DNA from: Alcanivorax sp. DP30
Lineage (GTDB): Bacteria; Pseudomonadota; Gammaproteobacteria; Pseudomonadales; Alcanivoracaceae
Assembly (NCBI RefSeq): GCF_009882945.1
Contig: NZ_WTUY01000003.1
Span: 337,817 to 401,816 of the forward strand
Reading direction: 5' to 3'
Length of the DNA: 64,000 bases
Shown here piece by piece: positions 45,825 to 55,394 of this stretch; positions within the stretch are counted from its first letter, which is position 1, and each line of letters begins with the position of its first letter. The translations under genes and the position numbers were made by a program. Under the pieces are notes generated by a model that was given only the letters and a program-made list of their open reading frames with translations, was not told the origin of the DNA and did no database searches.

Positions 45825-46778
45825 CTACGGAGAAAGGCGTGACCAGAACGCACGAATCCCCGCCACCCCAACCGCACCATGCTGGCGTGCGACAGCAAGA
45901 TCTTCCGGCCCGACCCCGCCTAGCATATAGCACGCCATAGGCAGCCCGGTGACCCATTGCCCCGCTTTTTGCCAACCAAGCGCCGGTTTGTCCGGGTGAG
46001 TTTCGGTGGGATTCAGCGGTGAGACCAAGGCACCATCCAGGCCAAGGTCCACCGCCTTCTCCAGCGCCATCTGATCATGGCACGCAGCGGTAATCACACC
46101 ATTGAATGGCGGCCGGGTAACGCAATCAGTCAGCACAGCGCCCGGCAAGTGCAGCCCGAACACTCCATCAGGCATACCACCTGCCACCCCGGAGGGTGAA
46201 TCCGCCCGCAACCAGACTTTCAGCCCCTGCTCCCGGCAGGCGGACAGCACCGTGTTTCTGGCCGGGTGATGGCTCCAGCTACGCAGGTACAGCCCGGTGC
46301 TGACGGGATCCAGCGCCCTGATGGCGACAAGCAATGCGTCCAGCGAACCACTGTCCGGCGCGATAGCCAGCAAGGGCGGCAAGGTGATCGCTGTGACGAC
46401 CGGTTGGTTAGCCGCGGGGAAAGTCAGCCCAGGCAACTGATCCAGGGTGAACCATTCCACCTGCTGCCCTTCCCGCCCTTCTGGCACACCACGCCATGCC
46501 GTCACATCACGAAAATGCAGTGTGACGTGCAGGTCCGGGTACTGGTGAGCAATGGTCATGAAGGGGAAGGACACAGCGTCGCCCATGCCCAGCTCCTCAT
46601 GGAGCTCCCGGGCCAGCGCGTCCGACAGCCGCTCGCCACCTTCCACTTTACCGCCCGGGAATTCCCAGCGTCCGCCCTGATGCTTGTTGTCAGGACGCTT
46701 GCTCAGACAGATGCGACCATCTTCACCACGGATGATGGCAGCGACGACGGTGATGGCGGGGGTGGGTTCGGTGGTCAT
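45825..46778 (-). CDS. mutT: MutT-type Nudix hydrolase fused to thiamine-phosphate-synthase-like domain
   Basis: A 317-residue two-domain protein. Residues 5-130 are a Nudix hydrolase with a complete Nudix box at 43-65 (Glu49, Arg57, Glu58, Glu61, Glu62), as in MutT, which clears 8-oxo-dGTP. Residues about 145-315 look like a ThiE/TenI barrel (GLHLPG, ITAACHD, ALVSPLNPT, LGGVGPEDL). This fusion is well known in gammaproteobacteria and the barrel domain has no settled role. AAGGTGATC precedes the ATG at 46778. It is minus-strand, 240 bp after argJ ends. Confidence 0.88.
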   Translation of the reverse strand: MTTEPTPAITVVAAIIRGEDGRICLSKRPDNKHQGGRWEFPGGKVEGGERLSDALARELHEELGMGDAVSFPFMTIAHQYPDLHVTLHFRDVTAWRGVPEGREGQQVEWFTLDQLPGLTFPAANQPVVTAITLPPLLAIAPDSGSLDALLVAIRALDPVSTGLYLRSWSHHPARNTVLSACREQGLKVWLRADSPSGVAGGMPDGVFGLHLPGAVLTDCVTRPPFNGVITAACHDQMALEKAVDLGLDGALVSPLNPTETHPDKPALGWQKAGQWVTGLPMACYMLGGVGPEDLAVARQHGAVGVAGIRAFWSRLSP

Positions 46779-46868
46779 GATCACCTTATTCTTGTCTGAT
46801 TCCTGGGTGACAGGGTGGCCGGAGAGGCAAGCCAGCCAGACCGCCAGAAGAAAGAGTAGCGTGACGGG

Positions 46869-46968
46869 AGTATCGAGTTTCGAAAACCTGAAAAACAAAT
46901 CGGTTTTGCTTTTCGAAACTCGTCATTCGTAACTCGCGTCAACAATCGCTTGCAGGCAAGCACCCACA
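46869..46968. repeat. Inverted heptamer pair (CGAAACT dialect) followed by a REP unit
   Basis: The left array (46869-46882) has AGTATCG and AGTTTCG; the right (46914-46941) has four units such as CGAAACT and CGTAACT. The spacer is 31 bp. A REP-like unit follows (46945-46968). The arrangement repeats that at 16294-16384 in the same dialect. Confidence 0.8.
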
Positions 46969-47017
46969 ACAGATCTTGCCTCGCATGCTGCGTGCAGCCT
47001 GATGCATGAAGCGGCTT

Positions 47018-48220
47018 TTACGTCCTATACTCCGCGTTGATCTTCACATAGTCATAGCTGAAGTCACAGGTCCACACAGTGCACTCGCCATGACCCGCAG
47101 ACAGATCTGCACGGATCACGATATCGGATTGGGCCATCACCGCAGCGCCATCAGCCTCCTGATAGCTATCCGCGACACCGCCCCGCTCTACCAGCAACAC
47201 ATCCCCCAGCCACAGATTCACCTTGTCCACATCCAGCTCGGCGATTGGGGCGCGGCCAATGGCCCCAAGGATACGGCCCCAGTTCGGGTCCGAGGCAAAC
47301 AGCGCGGTTTTCACCAGCGGTGAGTGGGCAATGGTTTCCGCCACGATACGGGCATCCGCGTCAGACGCGGCCCCGGTGATGGTGATCTCCACAAACTTGG
47401 TGGCACCTTCTCCGTCACGTACCAATGCCTGGGCCAGCTCCACAAAAACAGCCTCAAGCGCGTTGTAAAGCACCTGACTGGTTTCATCCAGTTCGGTGAT
47501 CTCCGCCATTTCTGCCTTGGCAGTGCTGATCAACATGCAGGCATCATTGGTAGACGTATCCCCGTCCACGGTCACGCGGTTGAAGGACTTGTCTGCCAGT
47601 GAGCTGACCCACTGATCCAGCAACGGTTTGGCAATCGGAGCATCAGTGGCAATATAGCCCAGCATGGTGGCCATGTTGGGCTTGATCATGCCAGAGCCCT
47701 TGGACATGCCCGTGACCGTCACCGGAACACCATCGATCTCCACGCGTCGGCTGGCCACTTTCGGGTAAGTGTCGGTGGTCATGATGCCCTGCGAGGCCCG
47801 TCCCCAATGGTGCTCGTCCAGTTCGGCCAGCGCCATGGGCAGCCCCCGGGCGAAGGCATCAAGAGGAAACTGCTCACCAATCACACCGGTTGAGTAAGGC
47901 AGGATCTCCTCTTCCTTGCAGCCTGCCGCCTCAGCCAGCAACTTGCAGCTGGCCAGGCAGTTTTCCATGCCTTTCTTGCCAGTACCCGCATTGGCATAAC
48001 CGGTATTGATCATCAGGTATTTCGGTGTGCCTGCAGCGAGTCTCGCCTTGGCCACCTGCACGGGCGCCGCACAGAAACGGTTTAGCGTAAAGACGCCACT
48101 GACACGGGAGCCTTCCGCCAACTCCAGCACCACCAGGTCCTTTCGATTGGCCTTCTTGATACCGGCCTCTACGGCAGCAAGCCGAAGTCCGGGAACGGGC
48201 AACCACTCTGTCTGTGTCAT
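47018..48220 (-). CDS. argJ: Bifunctional ornithine acetyltransferase/N-acetylglutamate synthase
   Basis: Recycles the acetyl group in arginine synthesis. The 400-residue precursor is expected to split itself at the Ala-Thr bond in KPNMATMLG (Thr185, the catalytic nucleophile). The conserved STNDACML and SDPNWGRILGAIG blocks are present. The ATG at 48220 has AAGGA seven bases upstream; the ATG two codons earlier would sit on top of that site. No other arg gene is adjacent. Confidence 0.96.
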   Translation of the reverse strand: MTQTEWLPVPGLRLAAVEAGIKKANRKDLVVLELAEGSRVSGVFTLNRFCAAPVQVAKARLAAGTPKYLMINTGYANAGTGKKGMENCLASCKLLAEAAGCKEEEILPYSTGVIGEQFPLDAFARGLPMALAELDEHHWGRASQGIMTTDTYPKVASRRVEIDGVPVTVTGMSKGSGMIKPNMATMLGYIATDAPIAKPLLDQWVSSLADKSFNRVTVDGDTSTNDACMLISTAKAEMAEITELDETSQVLYNALEAVFVELAQALVRDGEGATKFVEITITGAASDADARIVAETIAHSPLVKTALFASDPNWGRILGAIGRAPIAELDVDKVNLWLGDVLLVERGGVADSYQEADGAAVMAQSDIVIRADLSAGHGECTVWTCDFSYDYVKINAEYRT

Positions 48221-48245
48221 AACCATTTCCTTGAAAAATCAGCAG

Positions 48246-48347
48246 CGAGCTACTAGCTACGAGCTGCCAGACAAAACAAACAAAAGCACCGGCATTCACC
48301 GGTGCTTTTTTCTTTCCTCGCAGCTAGAAGCTAGTCGCTCGAAGCTG
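48246..48347. repeat. Inverted heptamer pair around the secA terminator
   Basis: The left array (48246-48266) has units CGAGCTA and CTAGCTA. The right array (48320-48347) has units such as GCAGCTA and GAAGCTA and touches the secA stop codon at 48348. The intrinsic terminator of secA (48282-48312) lies between them. Confidence 0.8.
48282..48312 (-). terminator. Terminator of secA
   Basis: An 11-bp perfect stem (48282-48292 with 48299-48309), loop CATTCA. On the minus strand it is followed by TTTTGTTTGTTTTG. It lies 36 bp past the secA stop codon. Confidence 0.9.
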
Positions 48348-51068
48348 TTATTCGATCTTACCGTGGCACTGCTTGTACTTCTTCCCTGAGCCACAGGGGC
48401 ACGGCTCATTGCGGCCCACCTTGCGGCCCTCACGAACCACAGTGCCGGCCTGTTGTGCACCGCCCTCTGCACCTGTCGGGGACTCTCCACCTGGCTCAGC
48501 TGCCGCCTGCATTTTCATCTTTTCTGCCTGGCGACGTGCTTCTTCCTGACGCTGTTGCTCCATGCGCTCCAGTTCATCATCACGACGCACCTGGAAGCTG
48601 TGAAGTACACGAATCAACTCATTCTGGATCTGGTTGAGCAGATTCTGGAACAACTCGAAAGCTTCCTTCTTGTATTCCTGCTTGGGGTTCTTCTGAGCAT
48701 AACCACGCAGATGAATCCCCTGACGCAGGTGATCCATGCTGGCCAGATGCTCTTTCCAGTGACGATCCAGAATTTGCAGCATCAGGTGTTTCTCGATGCG
48801 GCGAAGATCTTCTTTTCCGATCTCCGCTTCCTTGCGCTGATAATCTTCTTCCAGATTTTCTACCAGCTTCTCAACAATGCCATCGATGTGCAGCTGATTG
48901 TCTTCGTTGAGCCACTGCCCCACCGGCGCCTTGCTCTGGAATTCAGCATCCAGTGCTTTCTCAAGACCCGGCACATCCCACTGATCCTCCACGGAACCCG
49001 GGGCCATATAACTGTGCACCACTTCCTGAATCACATCGTATCGGATGCCCTTCACGGAGTTGGTCAGATCGTCGGTTTCCAGAATCTGGTCACGCTGGCT
49101 GTAGATAACCTGACGCTGATCATTGGCCACGTCATCGTATTCCAGCAGGTTCTTGCGGATATCAAAGTTGCGGCCTTCCACCTTGCGCTGGGCATTTTCA
49201 ATGGCGCGGGTTACCCAACGGTGCTCGATGGCCTCGCCGTCTTCCAGACCCAGGGAGCGCATCATGTTGCGAATCCGGTCGGACGCAAAGATCCGCATCA
49301 GATCATCTTCCATGGACAGGAAGAAACGGGTGTAACCCGGGTCGCCCTGACGGCCAGCCCGGCCCCGCAGCTGGTTATCGATACGGCGGGATTCGTGACG
49401 CTCGGAACCGATGATATGCAGACCGCCAGCCTCCATGACCTTGTCATGATTGGCTTGCCATTCAGCGCGGATTTTTTCTGCTTCCACCTCGGACGGCTCG
49501 TCCATGTGTTTGATCTGCTCTTCCGGGTTGCCCCCGAGCATGATATCGGTACCACGACCGGCCATATTCGTCGCAATGGTGACCGCGCCGGGACGACCCG
49601 CCTGAGCAATGATCTGCGCTTCGCGCTGGTGAAACTTGGCGTTCAGCACTTCGTGATGGATCTTGTCCTGCTTGAGACGTTTGGACAGGTACTCTGAAGC
49701 CTCAATGGTGGCCGTACCTACCAGCACCGGCGCACCTTTCTCCACCGCCGTCTTGATCTCTTCCACGATGGCGTCGAATTTTTCCTGCAGGCTCAGGTAG
49801 ACAAGATCATTGGCATCGTCACGGATCATCGGCTTGTTGGTGGGAATCACCACCACGTCCATGCCATAGATCTGACGGAATTCCATCGCTTCGGTATCCG
49901 CCGTACCGGTCATGCCCGCCAGCTTGTTGTAGAGGCGGAAGTAGTTCTGGAAAGTGGTAGATGCCAGCGTCTGGTTTTCCTGCTGGATGTTCACCCCTTC
50001 CTTGGCTTCGATGGCCTGATGAATACCTTCAGACCAGCGACGCCCCGGCATGGTACGGCCAGTGTGCTCATCCACAATCACGATCTGGCCACCCTGCACA
50101 ATATAGTCACGGTCCACATGGAACAGGGCGTGGGCCTTCAGGGCCGCATGAACGTGATGCAGCAGGGTCAGGTTGTGGGCGGCATAGAGGCTTTCGCCCT
50201 CTTCCAGCAAACCATTGCTGACCAGCAACCCTTCAATCTTCTGGTGACCCTCTTCGGTCAGCTCGACCTGACGCTGTTTCTCATCAATGTAGAAGTCGCC
50301 CTGCTCATCACCTTCCTCTTCCTGTTTGGTAAGGTTGGGCATCAGCTTGTTGATGGCCATGTACAGCTCGGAGGAATCCGCAGCCGGCCCGGAGATAATC
50401 AGCGGTGTCCGCGCTTCATCGATAAGGATGGAATCCACTTCATCGACCACGGCGTAGTTGAGTCCACGCTGAACCCGGTCTTCCAGACGAAAGGCCATGT
50501 TGTCGCGCAGATAATCGAAACCGTATTCGTTGTTGGTTCCGTAGGTAATATCTGCAGCGTAGGCTTCGCGTTTCTGCTCGGAAGGTTGCTGGGAGAGAAT
50601 TACGCCTACACTCAAGCCCAGAAATTCATACAGCGGGCGCATCCAGTTGGCATCACGCTCGGCCAGGTAATCATTGACCGTGACCACGTGCACGCCCTCA
50701 CCGGACAGGGCATTCAGGTAAACAGGCAGCGTTGCCGTGAGGGTTTTACCCTCACCAGTACGCATCTCCGAAATGCGGCCTTCATGGAGTGCGATGCCCC
50801 CCATCATCTGCACGTCGAAATGACGCATACCCATCACTCGGGTTGACGCCTCACGCACCACCGCAAAGGCTTCCGGCAACAATTCATCCAGCGTCTTGCC
50901 CTGCTGAAAGGCTTCCCGGAATTCCCGGGTCTTGAACTGCAGATCCGAATCAGTGAGTTGTGCCAGTGCTTCCCCGTGGCTATTGATCGCTTCCACCAGC
51001 TTGCCCATGCGCTTGAGTTCGCGATCATTCTTGGAGCCGATAATTTTTTTTACGATGGTACCGAGCAT
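48348..51068 (-). CDS. secA: Preprotein translocase ATPase SecA
   Basis: Motor of Sec-dependent protein export. The 906-residue product has Walker A MRTGEGKT (about 102-109), the [14 protein letters not shown] box (about 209-222), the preprotein-binding and helical scaffold regions, and the C-terminal zinc motif [13 protein letters not shown] near 890-902. The length fits the family. The upstream region has no secM-like gene. It is preceded by 282 bp without a gene and followed by a terminator flanked by heptamer arrays. Confidence 0.98.
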   Translation of the reverse strand: MLGTIVKKIIGSKNDRELKRMGKLVEAINSHGEALAQLTDSDLQFKTREFREAFQQGKTLDELLPEAFAVVREASTRVMGMRHFDVQMMGGIALHEGRISEMRTGEGKTLTATLPVYLNALSGEGVHVVTVNDYLAERDANWMRPLYEFLGLSVGVILSQQPSEQKREAYAADITYGTNNEYGFDYLRDNMAFRLEDRVQRGLNYAVVDEVDSILIDEARTPLIISGPAADSSELYMAINKLMPNLTKQEEEGDEQGDFYIDEKQRQVELTEEGHQKIEGLLVSNGLLEEGESLYAAHNLTLLHHVHAALKAHALFHVDRDYIVQGGQIVIVDEHTGRTMPGRRWSEGIHQAIEAKEGVNIQQENQTLASTTFQNYFRLYNKLAGMTGTADTEAMEFRQIYGMDVVVIPTNKPMIRDDANDLVYLSLQEKFDAIVEEIKTAVEKGAPVLVGTATIEASEYLSKRLKQDKIHHEVLNAKFHQREAQIIAQAGRPGAVTIATNMAGRGTDIMLGGNPEEQIKHMDEPSEVEAEKIRAEWQANHDKVMEAGGLHIIGSERHESRRIDNQLRGRAGRQGDPGYTRFFLSMEDDLMRIFASDRIRNMMRSLGLEDGEAIEHRWVTRAIENAQRKVEGRNFDIRKNLLEYDDVANDQRQVIYSQRDQILETDDLTNSVKGIRYDVIQEVVHSYMAPGSVEDQWDVPGLEKALDAEFQSKAPVGQWLNEDNQLHIDGIVEKLVENLEEDYQRKEAEIGKEDLRRIEKHLMLQILDRHWKEHLASMDHLRQGIHLRGYAQKNPKQEYKKEAFELFQNLLNQIQNELIRVLHSFQVRRDDELERMEQQRQEEARRQAEKMKMQAAAEPGGESPTGAEGGAQQAGTVVREGRKVGRNEPCPCGSGKKYKQCHGKIE

Positions 51069-51350
51069 AAAACTTCCGCTTCTGTATGAGTTAAGCCTGC
51101 TGCCACATCTGGCAGCCAGGCATCAGGACGAGGCGCCGACCAAGATGGCCAAAGGGCTGAAAGCCCCGTCCATATTCCCCACCGCCTGTTGGCAACAAGG
51201 AACGGGTGAGACGCAAGACACAAGCAAAGGTCTCTGGAAAGCCCGGCAGTCAGACAGCATCTGACCGGGGCATCCCCTGAAAGAGAGCCATTCTAAACAC
51301 AATAGTGTGGAGAGATAAGGTGGTATTCGTGGATATCAAGGGCCGACAAC
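51069..51350. other. secA upstream region without a gene
   Basis: No open frame with family similarity. The minus strand has a hairpin CTGCCA/TGGCAG near 51100. I could not identify convincing promoter boxes for secA. Confidence 0.4.
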
Positions 51351-51379
51351 AAAAAACGGCCCCGGGAAGGCCGTTTTTT
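51351..51379 (-). terminator. Terminator of the M23 peptidase gene
   Basis: Stem of 11 bp (51351-51361 with 51369-51379), loop of seven, with six T at the end on either strand. It sits nine bases past the stop codon at 51388. Confidence 0.9.
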
Positions 51380-51387
51380 GAGAACTA

Positions 51388-52320
51388 TCAGCGTCTTGCG
51401 CGATAGATATAGGGCTGAGGATTCACCTGGGCGCCGTTCTTGAGCACCTCATAATGGACATGGGGTCCCGTCGAACGGCCGGAGTTCCCGACCTTGGCGA
51501 TAATGTCACCGGTACGGACAATTTCGCCAGGTTCTACCAGTAGTTCCTGGGCATGGCCATAACGGGTGGTGATTCCGTTACCGTGGTTCACTTCAACCAT
51601 CTTGCCGTAGCCGGACTTCTCCCCGGAGAAGGTCACTACGCCGGATCCCGTGGCCACAATGGGCGTCCCTGCCTTGCCGGCGAAATCCACACCCTTGTGC
51701 CAGGCTACCCGGCCAGTGAAAGGGTCAGAACGACGACCAAAGCGGCTGGACATCCAGCCCTTGGTCAACGGGCGGCCAGACAGCCAGGTCTGGTCTTCAA
51801 TCTGCTTGTCTGCCAGCAGGTCTTCCAGGATATCCAGCTGTCGCTCGCGACGCTCCAGGGTCGCTGCCATCTGGTCCACCGCTTCCATGAACGAAGGCAG
51901 CTCGTAGCTTGCCCCCTCATCCACGCCCTCCGGGCCACCGAGGCCAGGCACTGTGCTGAAATCGAATTCGTCGCTGCCCACGTCGGCCACCTCCACCAGA
52001 CGCTCACCCAGCGCATCCAGTCGCACCAGCCGGGCCTGAGCCTGGGCAAGCTTCAAGGTCAGGGCTCGAAACTGCTCCTGACTCAGCTGATCCAGTTCTG
52101 CAAGGGCTTTTTCCTGCTCATCAAGCTGATCGGCAAAACGCGCCGTCATTAAAGGTGTATATTCAGGTTGATCGCCGACGTGATAAGCAAGTTGGTAAGC
52201 GCCCACTCCGATCAGGGCCGGCAACAGCACGAAAACCGCTGCCAGCAACCAGGGCCAGTGCCTTGGTACCGGGAGTGTGCGCGAATGGCCGCGCCGGCTG
52301 TTAATGACTATGATGTTCAT
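51388..52320 (-). CDS. M23 family metallopeptidase (membrane-anchored)
   Basis: A 310-residue cell-wall peptidase of the LytM type. One membrane helix (about 23-45) is followed by a coiled coil (about 60-110 and 140-170) and the M23 domain (about 185-305). Zinc ligands are in WHKGVDF (His/Asp) and GPHVHYE (two His). It is expected to cut peptidoglycan cross-links or to activate amidases. It lies between secA and the divergent dciA gene. In pseudomonads a similar gene lies at the same place. Confidence 0.88.
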   Translation of the reverse strand: MNIIVINSRRGHSRTLPVPRHWPWLLAAVFVLLPALIGVGAYQLAYHVGDQPEYTPLMTARFADQLDEQEKALAELDQLSQEQFRALTLKLAQAQARLVRLDALGERLVEVADVGSDEFDFSTVPGLGGPEGVDEGASYELPSFMEAVDQMAATLERRERQLDILEDLLADKQIEDQTWLSGRPLTKGWMSSRFGRRSDPFTGRVAWHKGVDFAGKAGTPIVATGSGVVTFSGEKSGYGKMVEVNHGNGITTRYGHAQELLVEPGEIVRTGDIIAKVGNSGRSTGPHVHYEVLKNGAQVNPQPYIYRARR

Positions 52321-52431
52321 ATCGTTGTGTAACGCACCCGTTGATTAAAGCTAACGCCAAACTTTTCAGCAACTTACGCCAGCCTTTTAATATATTTGTT
52401 TATAGCTGGCAGGCTAGTCTATGAAAAACTC

Positions 52432-52893
52432 ATGAGCAAGACAACTTCGCCCAAAGCGTTTAGGGCCCTGCTAAACGGTAATCGTATTCTCGCAGAGCTG
52501 GCCAAACAGGCACGAACGTCCCCCTCTGCTGAAGAGCAGGACCCTCGCGACTGCCTGCCTCCGGCCCTGCGCGAGCGAGTCACCCTGATTCGTGATCAGC
52601 ATCGCTGGCTGGCATTGGTGGAAACCAGTGCCACGGCGCAGCTGCTGCGTTTTCACCTGCCACGACTGCAACAGGCCCTGCCCGGTGAACAGGTCAAGAT
52701 CGTGGTGGGCGGCAAACGCCAGCCTCAGTCCGCCGGACAGCAAGCATCCAGCAACCAAAGCAATTATCAGGCCAAAGGGCCCACCTTGAGCAAGGAAAGT
52801 GCCGGCTACATACAGGAGCTGGCTGAGGATATTGACGACGACGCACTCAAGGCATCGTTACTGCGACTGGCTAGCCGCTGGGAATCTGAATAG
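52432..52893 (+). CDS. dciA: DciA-like helicase loader (DUF721)
   Basis: A 153-residue DUF721 protein. DciA helps load the replicative helicase DnaB in bacteria without DnaC. The N-terminal part (about 1-90) carries LPPALRERVTLIRDQHRWLALVETS and LLRFHLPRLQQAL, the conserved KH-like core. A Gln/Ser-rich linker (about 95-125) precedes a short helix. ATG at 52432; the preceding ATG is closed by a stop after three codons. It is the divergent neighbour of the M23 gene and lies between secA and lpxC. Confidence 0.85.
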   Translation: MSKTTSPKAFRALLNGNRILAELAKQARTSPSAEEQDPRDCLPPALRERVTLIRDQHRWLALVETSATAQLLRFHLPRLQQALPGEQVKIVVGGKRQPQSAGQQASSNQSNYQAKGPTLSKESAGYIQELAEDIDDDALKASLLRLASRWESE

Positions 52894-52983
52894 AACGGAA
52901 ATACCAAGATATCAGGCCCGAAGGGTACCAACCGGCGGCGGGAGGACCGCCGGCTGGCAACAGGGCTTCGACGCAGGCTGTGC

Positions 52984-53901
52984 TTATTCGGCAGCAGCCA
53001 GCACCGGGCGCATATAAGACACCGGTGCGTCAGTGGCATCCTCGAAGGTTACCACTTCATAGGAATCCTCCTGACGGAGAATTTCCCGTAACAGCGCATT
53101 ATTGAGGGCATGGCCGGATTTGTGGCCAATGAACTCGCCAATCAGGCTATGCCCGAGCAGATACAGGTCGCCGATGGCGTCCAGCATCTTGTGTTTGACG
53201 AACTCATCCTCATAGCGCAAGCCGTCTTCATTGAGGATACGGTATTCATCCACCACGATGGCGTTATCCACGCTGCCGCCCAGAGCCAGGTTCTGGCTGC
53301 GCAGAAACTCGATGTCGCGCATGAAGCCGAACGTCCGCGCCCGCGCCACTTCCTTCACGAACGAGGTCGTGGAGAAGTCGATGCTGGACACCTGGTTACG
53401 ATCTTCAAACACCGGGTGATCGAACTCGATGGAGAACGTCACCTTGAAACCATCGAAGGGCACGAAAGTTGCCGTCTTGTCGCCCTCTCGCACCGTCACT
53501 TCTTTCTTGATGCGAATGAACTTCTTGGCCGCTTCCTGCTCCTTGATACCGGCAGATTGCAACAGGAAGACGAACGGACCGGCACTGCCGTCCATGATCG
53601 GCATTTCCGGGGCAGACAGTTCCACAAAGGCATTATCAATGCCCAGGCCCGCCATGGCGGACAGGAAATGCTCCACCGTACCGACTTTGACGCCATCCTG
53701 AACCAGTGTAGACGACAGGGTGGTTTCACCCACAGCATCTGCCGCCGCCTTGATCTCTGCGACCGGGTCCAGGTCCACACGCCGGAACACGATACCGGTA
53801 TCCACCGGTGCCGGGCGAACGGTCATATAGACCTTTTCGCCGGTGTGCAGGCCCACGCCGGTGGCGCGGATCACATTTTTCAGTGTTCGTTGTCTGATCA
53901 T
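52984..53901 (-). CDS. lpxC: UDP-3-O-acyl-N-acetylglucosamine deacetylase
   Basis: Zinc deacetylase that commits UDP-GlcNAc acylate to lipid A. The 305-residue product has [16 protein letters not shown] (about 75-90) with the first zinc His. [14 protein letters not shown] (about 237-250) holds the second His and the catalytic Asp, and the [15 protein letters not shown] segment follows. It follows ftsZ by 109 bp, the usual end of the division cluster. A promoter-like sequence and a small hairpin precede it. Confidence 0.98.
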   Translation of the reverse strand: MIRQRTLKNVIRATGVGLHTGEKVYMTVRPAPVDTGIVFRRVDLDPVAEIKAAADAVGETTLSSTLVQDGVKVGTVEHFLSAMAGLGIDNAFVELSAPEMPIMDGSAGPFVFLLQSAGIKEQEAAKKFIRIKKEVTVREGDKTATFVPFDGFKVTFSIEFDHPVFEDRNQVSSIDFSTTSFVKEVARARTFGFMRDIEFLRSQNLALGGSVDNAIVVDEYRILNEDGLRYEDEFVKHKMLDAIGDLYLLGHSLIGEFIGHKSGHALNNALLREILRQEDSYEVVTFEDATDAPVSYMRPVLAAAE

Positions 53902-53967
53902 CAGTCTGTCACACAGCTGCGGGTATCCTGAAGGATACCGCTTTCCTCAACACAAAATTAGGGGCGG

Positions 53968-53998
53968 ATTATACTCCAACGTCCTGATTTTGCACCAA
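53968..53998 (-). promoter_or_regulatory. Candidate promoter of lpxC
   Basis: Perfect -10 TATAAT (53968-53973, minus strand) with a weak TTGGTG at 53993-53998, 19 bp away. A hairpin (GGTATCC/GGATACC, 53922-53939) lies between promoter and start codon. Confidence 0.5.
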
Positions 53999-54010
53999 TG
54001 CGAGCCACCG

Positions 54011-55177
54011 TTAGTCGGCCTGGCGACGCAGGAAGGTCGGAATATCGATGAAATCCAGATCTTCCGCGGTGTTTACCGCCTGCTGGCCACGACCGCTGGC
54101 CGCCTGCTGAGCAGCGCGCTTGCGCTCCACGGCCGGGCGATCCAGGTCGCTGTAGTCCACACGACCGTCTGCGGCAACGGGGGTCTGACGCCCACGCACC
54201 ACTTTTAGTTCCTGCTGGGCCACACCCAGACCGGTCGCCACTACAGTAACACTGATATTGTCACCCATGTCCGGATCGATGGCGGTACCAATGATCACAT
54301 TGGCGTCATCGCCGGCCAGCTCGCTGACGATTTCACCCACTTCAGAGAACTCGTCCAGGGCGATGGATTCATTCGCGGTGATGTTCACCAGAATACCGCG
54401 GGCGCCACGCAGATCCACATCTTCCAGCAGCGGGCTGGAGATGGCAGCGCGAGCTGCGTCTGCAGCACGTTCTTCACCACTGGCAGTGCCTGAGCCCATC
54501 ATGGCCGTACCCAGCTCGCTCATCACGGTGCGCACATCGGCGAAATCCACGTTGATCATGCCCGGACGAACGATCAGGTCGGCAATACCTTTCACCGCGC
54601 CCTGCAAAACATCGTTAGCCGCCTTGAAGGCATCCAGCAGGCTGGTGGAACCACCCAGTACGGACTGCAGCTTCTCGTTGGGAATGGTAATCAGGGAGTG
54701 GACGTGCTCTTTCAGCTCCTCGATACCTTCCTGGGCAGAACGCATGCGCTTCTTGCCTTCAAACGGGAACGGCTTGGTCACCACCGCCACGGTCAGGATA
54801 CCCAGTTCCTTGGCGATCTCGGCTACCACCGGTGCCGCACCCGTACCGGTACCGCCACCCATGCCGGCAGTCACGAACACCATGTCGGCACCGTCCAGCA
54901 GCTCGGCAATACGGTCGCGGTCTTCCAGCGCGGACTGACGGCCGATTTCCGGGTTGGCACCGGCACCCAGACCCTTGGTCACCTGGCTACCCAGCTGAAT
55001 AACGGTCTTGGCCTGTGCATTACGCAGCGCCTGGGCATCGGTGTTGGCGCAGATAAAATCCACCCCTTCCACACCGGAACGCACCATGTGATCCACGGCG
55101 TTACCGCCGCCGCCACCAACGCCTACTACTTTAATTACCGCGCCATGCGGTACGCTGTCTTCCAGTTTGAATTGCAT
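54011..55177 (-). CDS. ftsZ: Cell division protein FtsZ
   Basis: Tubulin-like GTPase that builds the division ring. The 388-residue product has GVGGGGGNAVDHM near residue 20, the tubulin signature GGGTGTG (about 103-109) and the synergy loop NVDFAD (about 205-210). A Gln/Arg-rich linker leads to the C-terminal peptide DIPTFLRRQAD that binds FtsA and ZipA. Start MQFKLED at 55177 with GGGAGA upstream. It is separated from ftsA by 217 bp with two heptamer arrays. Confidence 0.99.
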   Translation of the reverse strand: MQFKLEDSVPHGAVIKVVGVGGGGGNAVDHMVRSGVEGVDFICANTDAQALRNAQAKTVIQLGSQVTKGLGAGANPEIGRQSALEDRDRIAELLDGADMVFVTAGMGGGTGTGAAPVVAEIAKELGILTVAVVTKPFPFEGKKRMRSAQEGIEELKEHVHSLITIPNEKLQSVLGGSTSLLDAFKAANDVLQGAVKGIADLIVRPGMINVDFADVRTVMSELGTAMMGSGTASGEERAADAARAAISSPLLEDVDLRGARGILVNITANESIALDEFSEVGEIVSELAGDDANVIIGTAIDPDMGDNISVTVVATGLGVAQQELKVVRGRQTPVAADGRVDYSDLDRPAVERKRAAQQAASGRGQQAVNTAEDLDFIDIPTFLRRQAD

Positions 55178-55274
55178 GATTAATCTCCCGTTTTCATCCC
55201 TGTTTACTACTTGTTTCACGTCGAATGTCCCGGTGGTGCTGCCGCGGCCCGGAACTACCGCTTGCGCTCATCAG

Positions 55275-55354
55275 GTCTGACGTCGGATGTCTGACGTCAG
55301 ACGCGAAAATCGTTCTGTTCTTCTGCGTCAGACCTCCGACTTCAGACGTCCGAC
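55275..55354. repeat. Inverted heptamer pair between ftsA and ftsZ
   Basis: Four units of the GTCNGAC dialect (55275-55302, such as GTCTGAC, GTCGGAT) and four units in the other orientation (55327-55354, such as CTCCGAC, GTCCGAC). The 24-bp spacer lies between. The pair occupies the 5' leader of ftsZ. Confidence 0.85.
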
Positions 55355-55394
55355 CTATCTCCAGGCGCGAAAACCTTTCCGCTACCCGGACGCT

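Noticed and set aside
46779-46898. Signal-peptide-like extension upstream of the Nudix fusion
   Set aside because: Hydrophobic in-frame codons exist, but the start at 46778 has the ribosome-binding site, and MutT acts in the cytoplasm.
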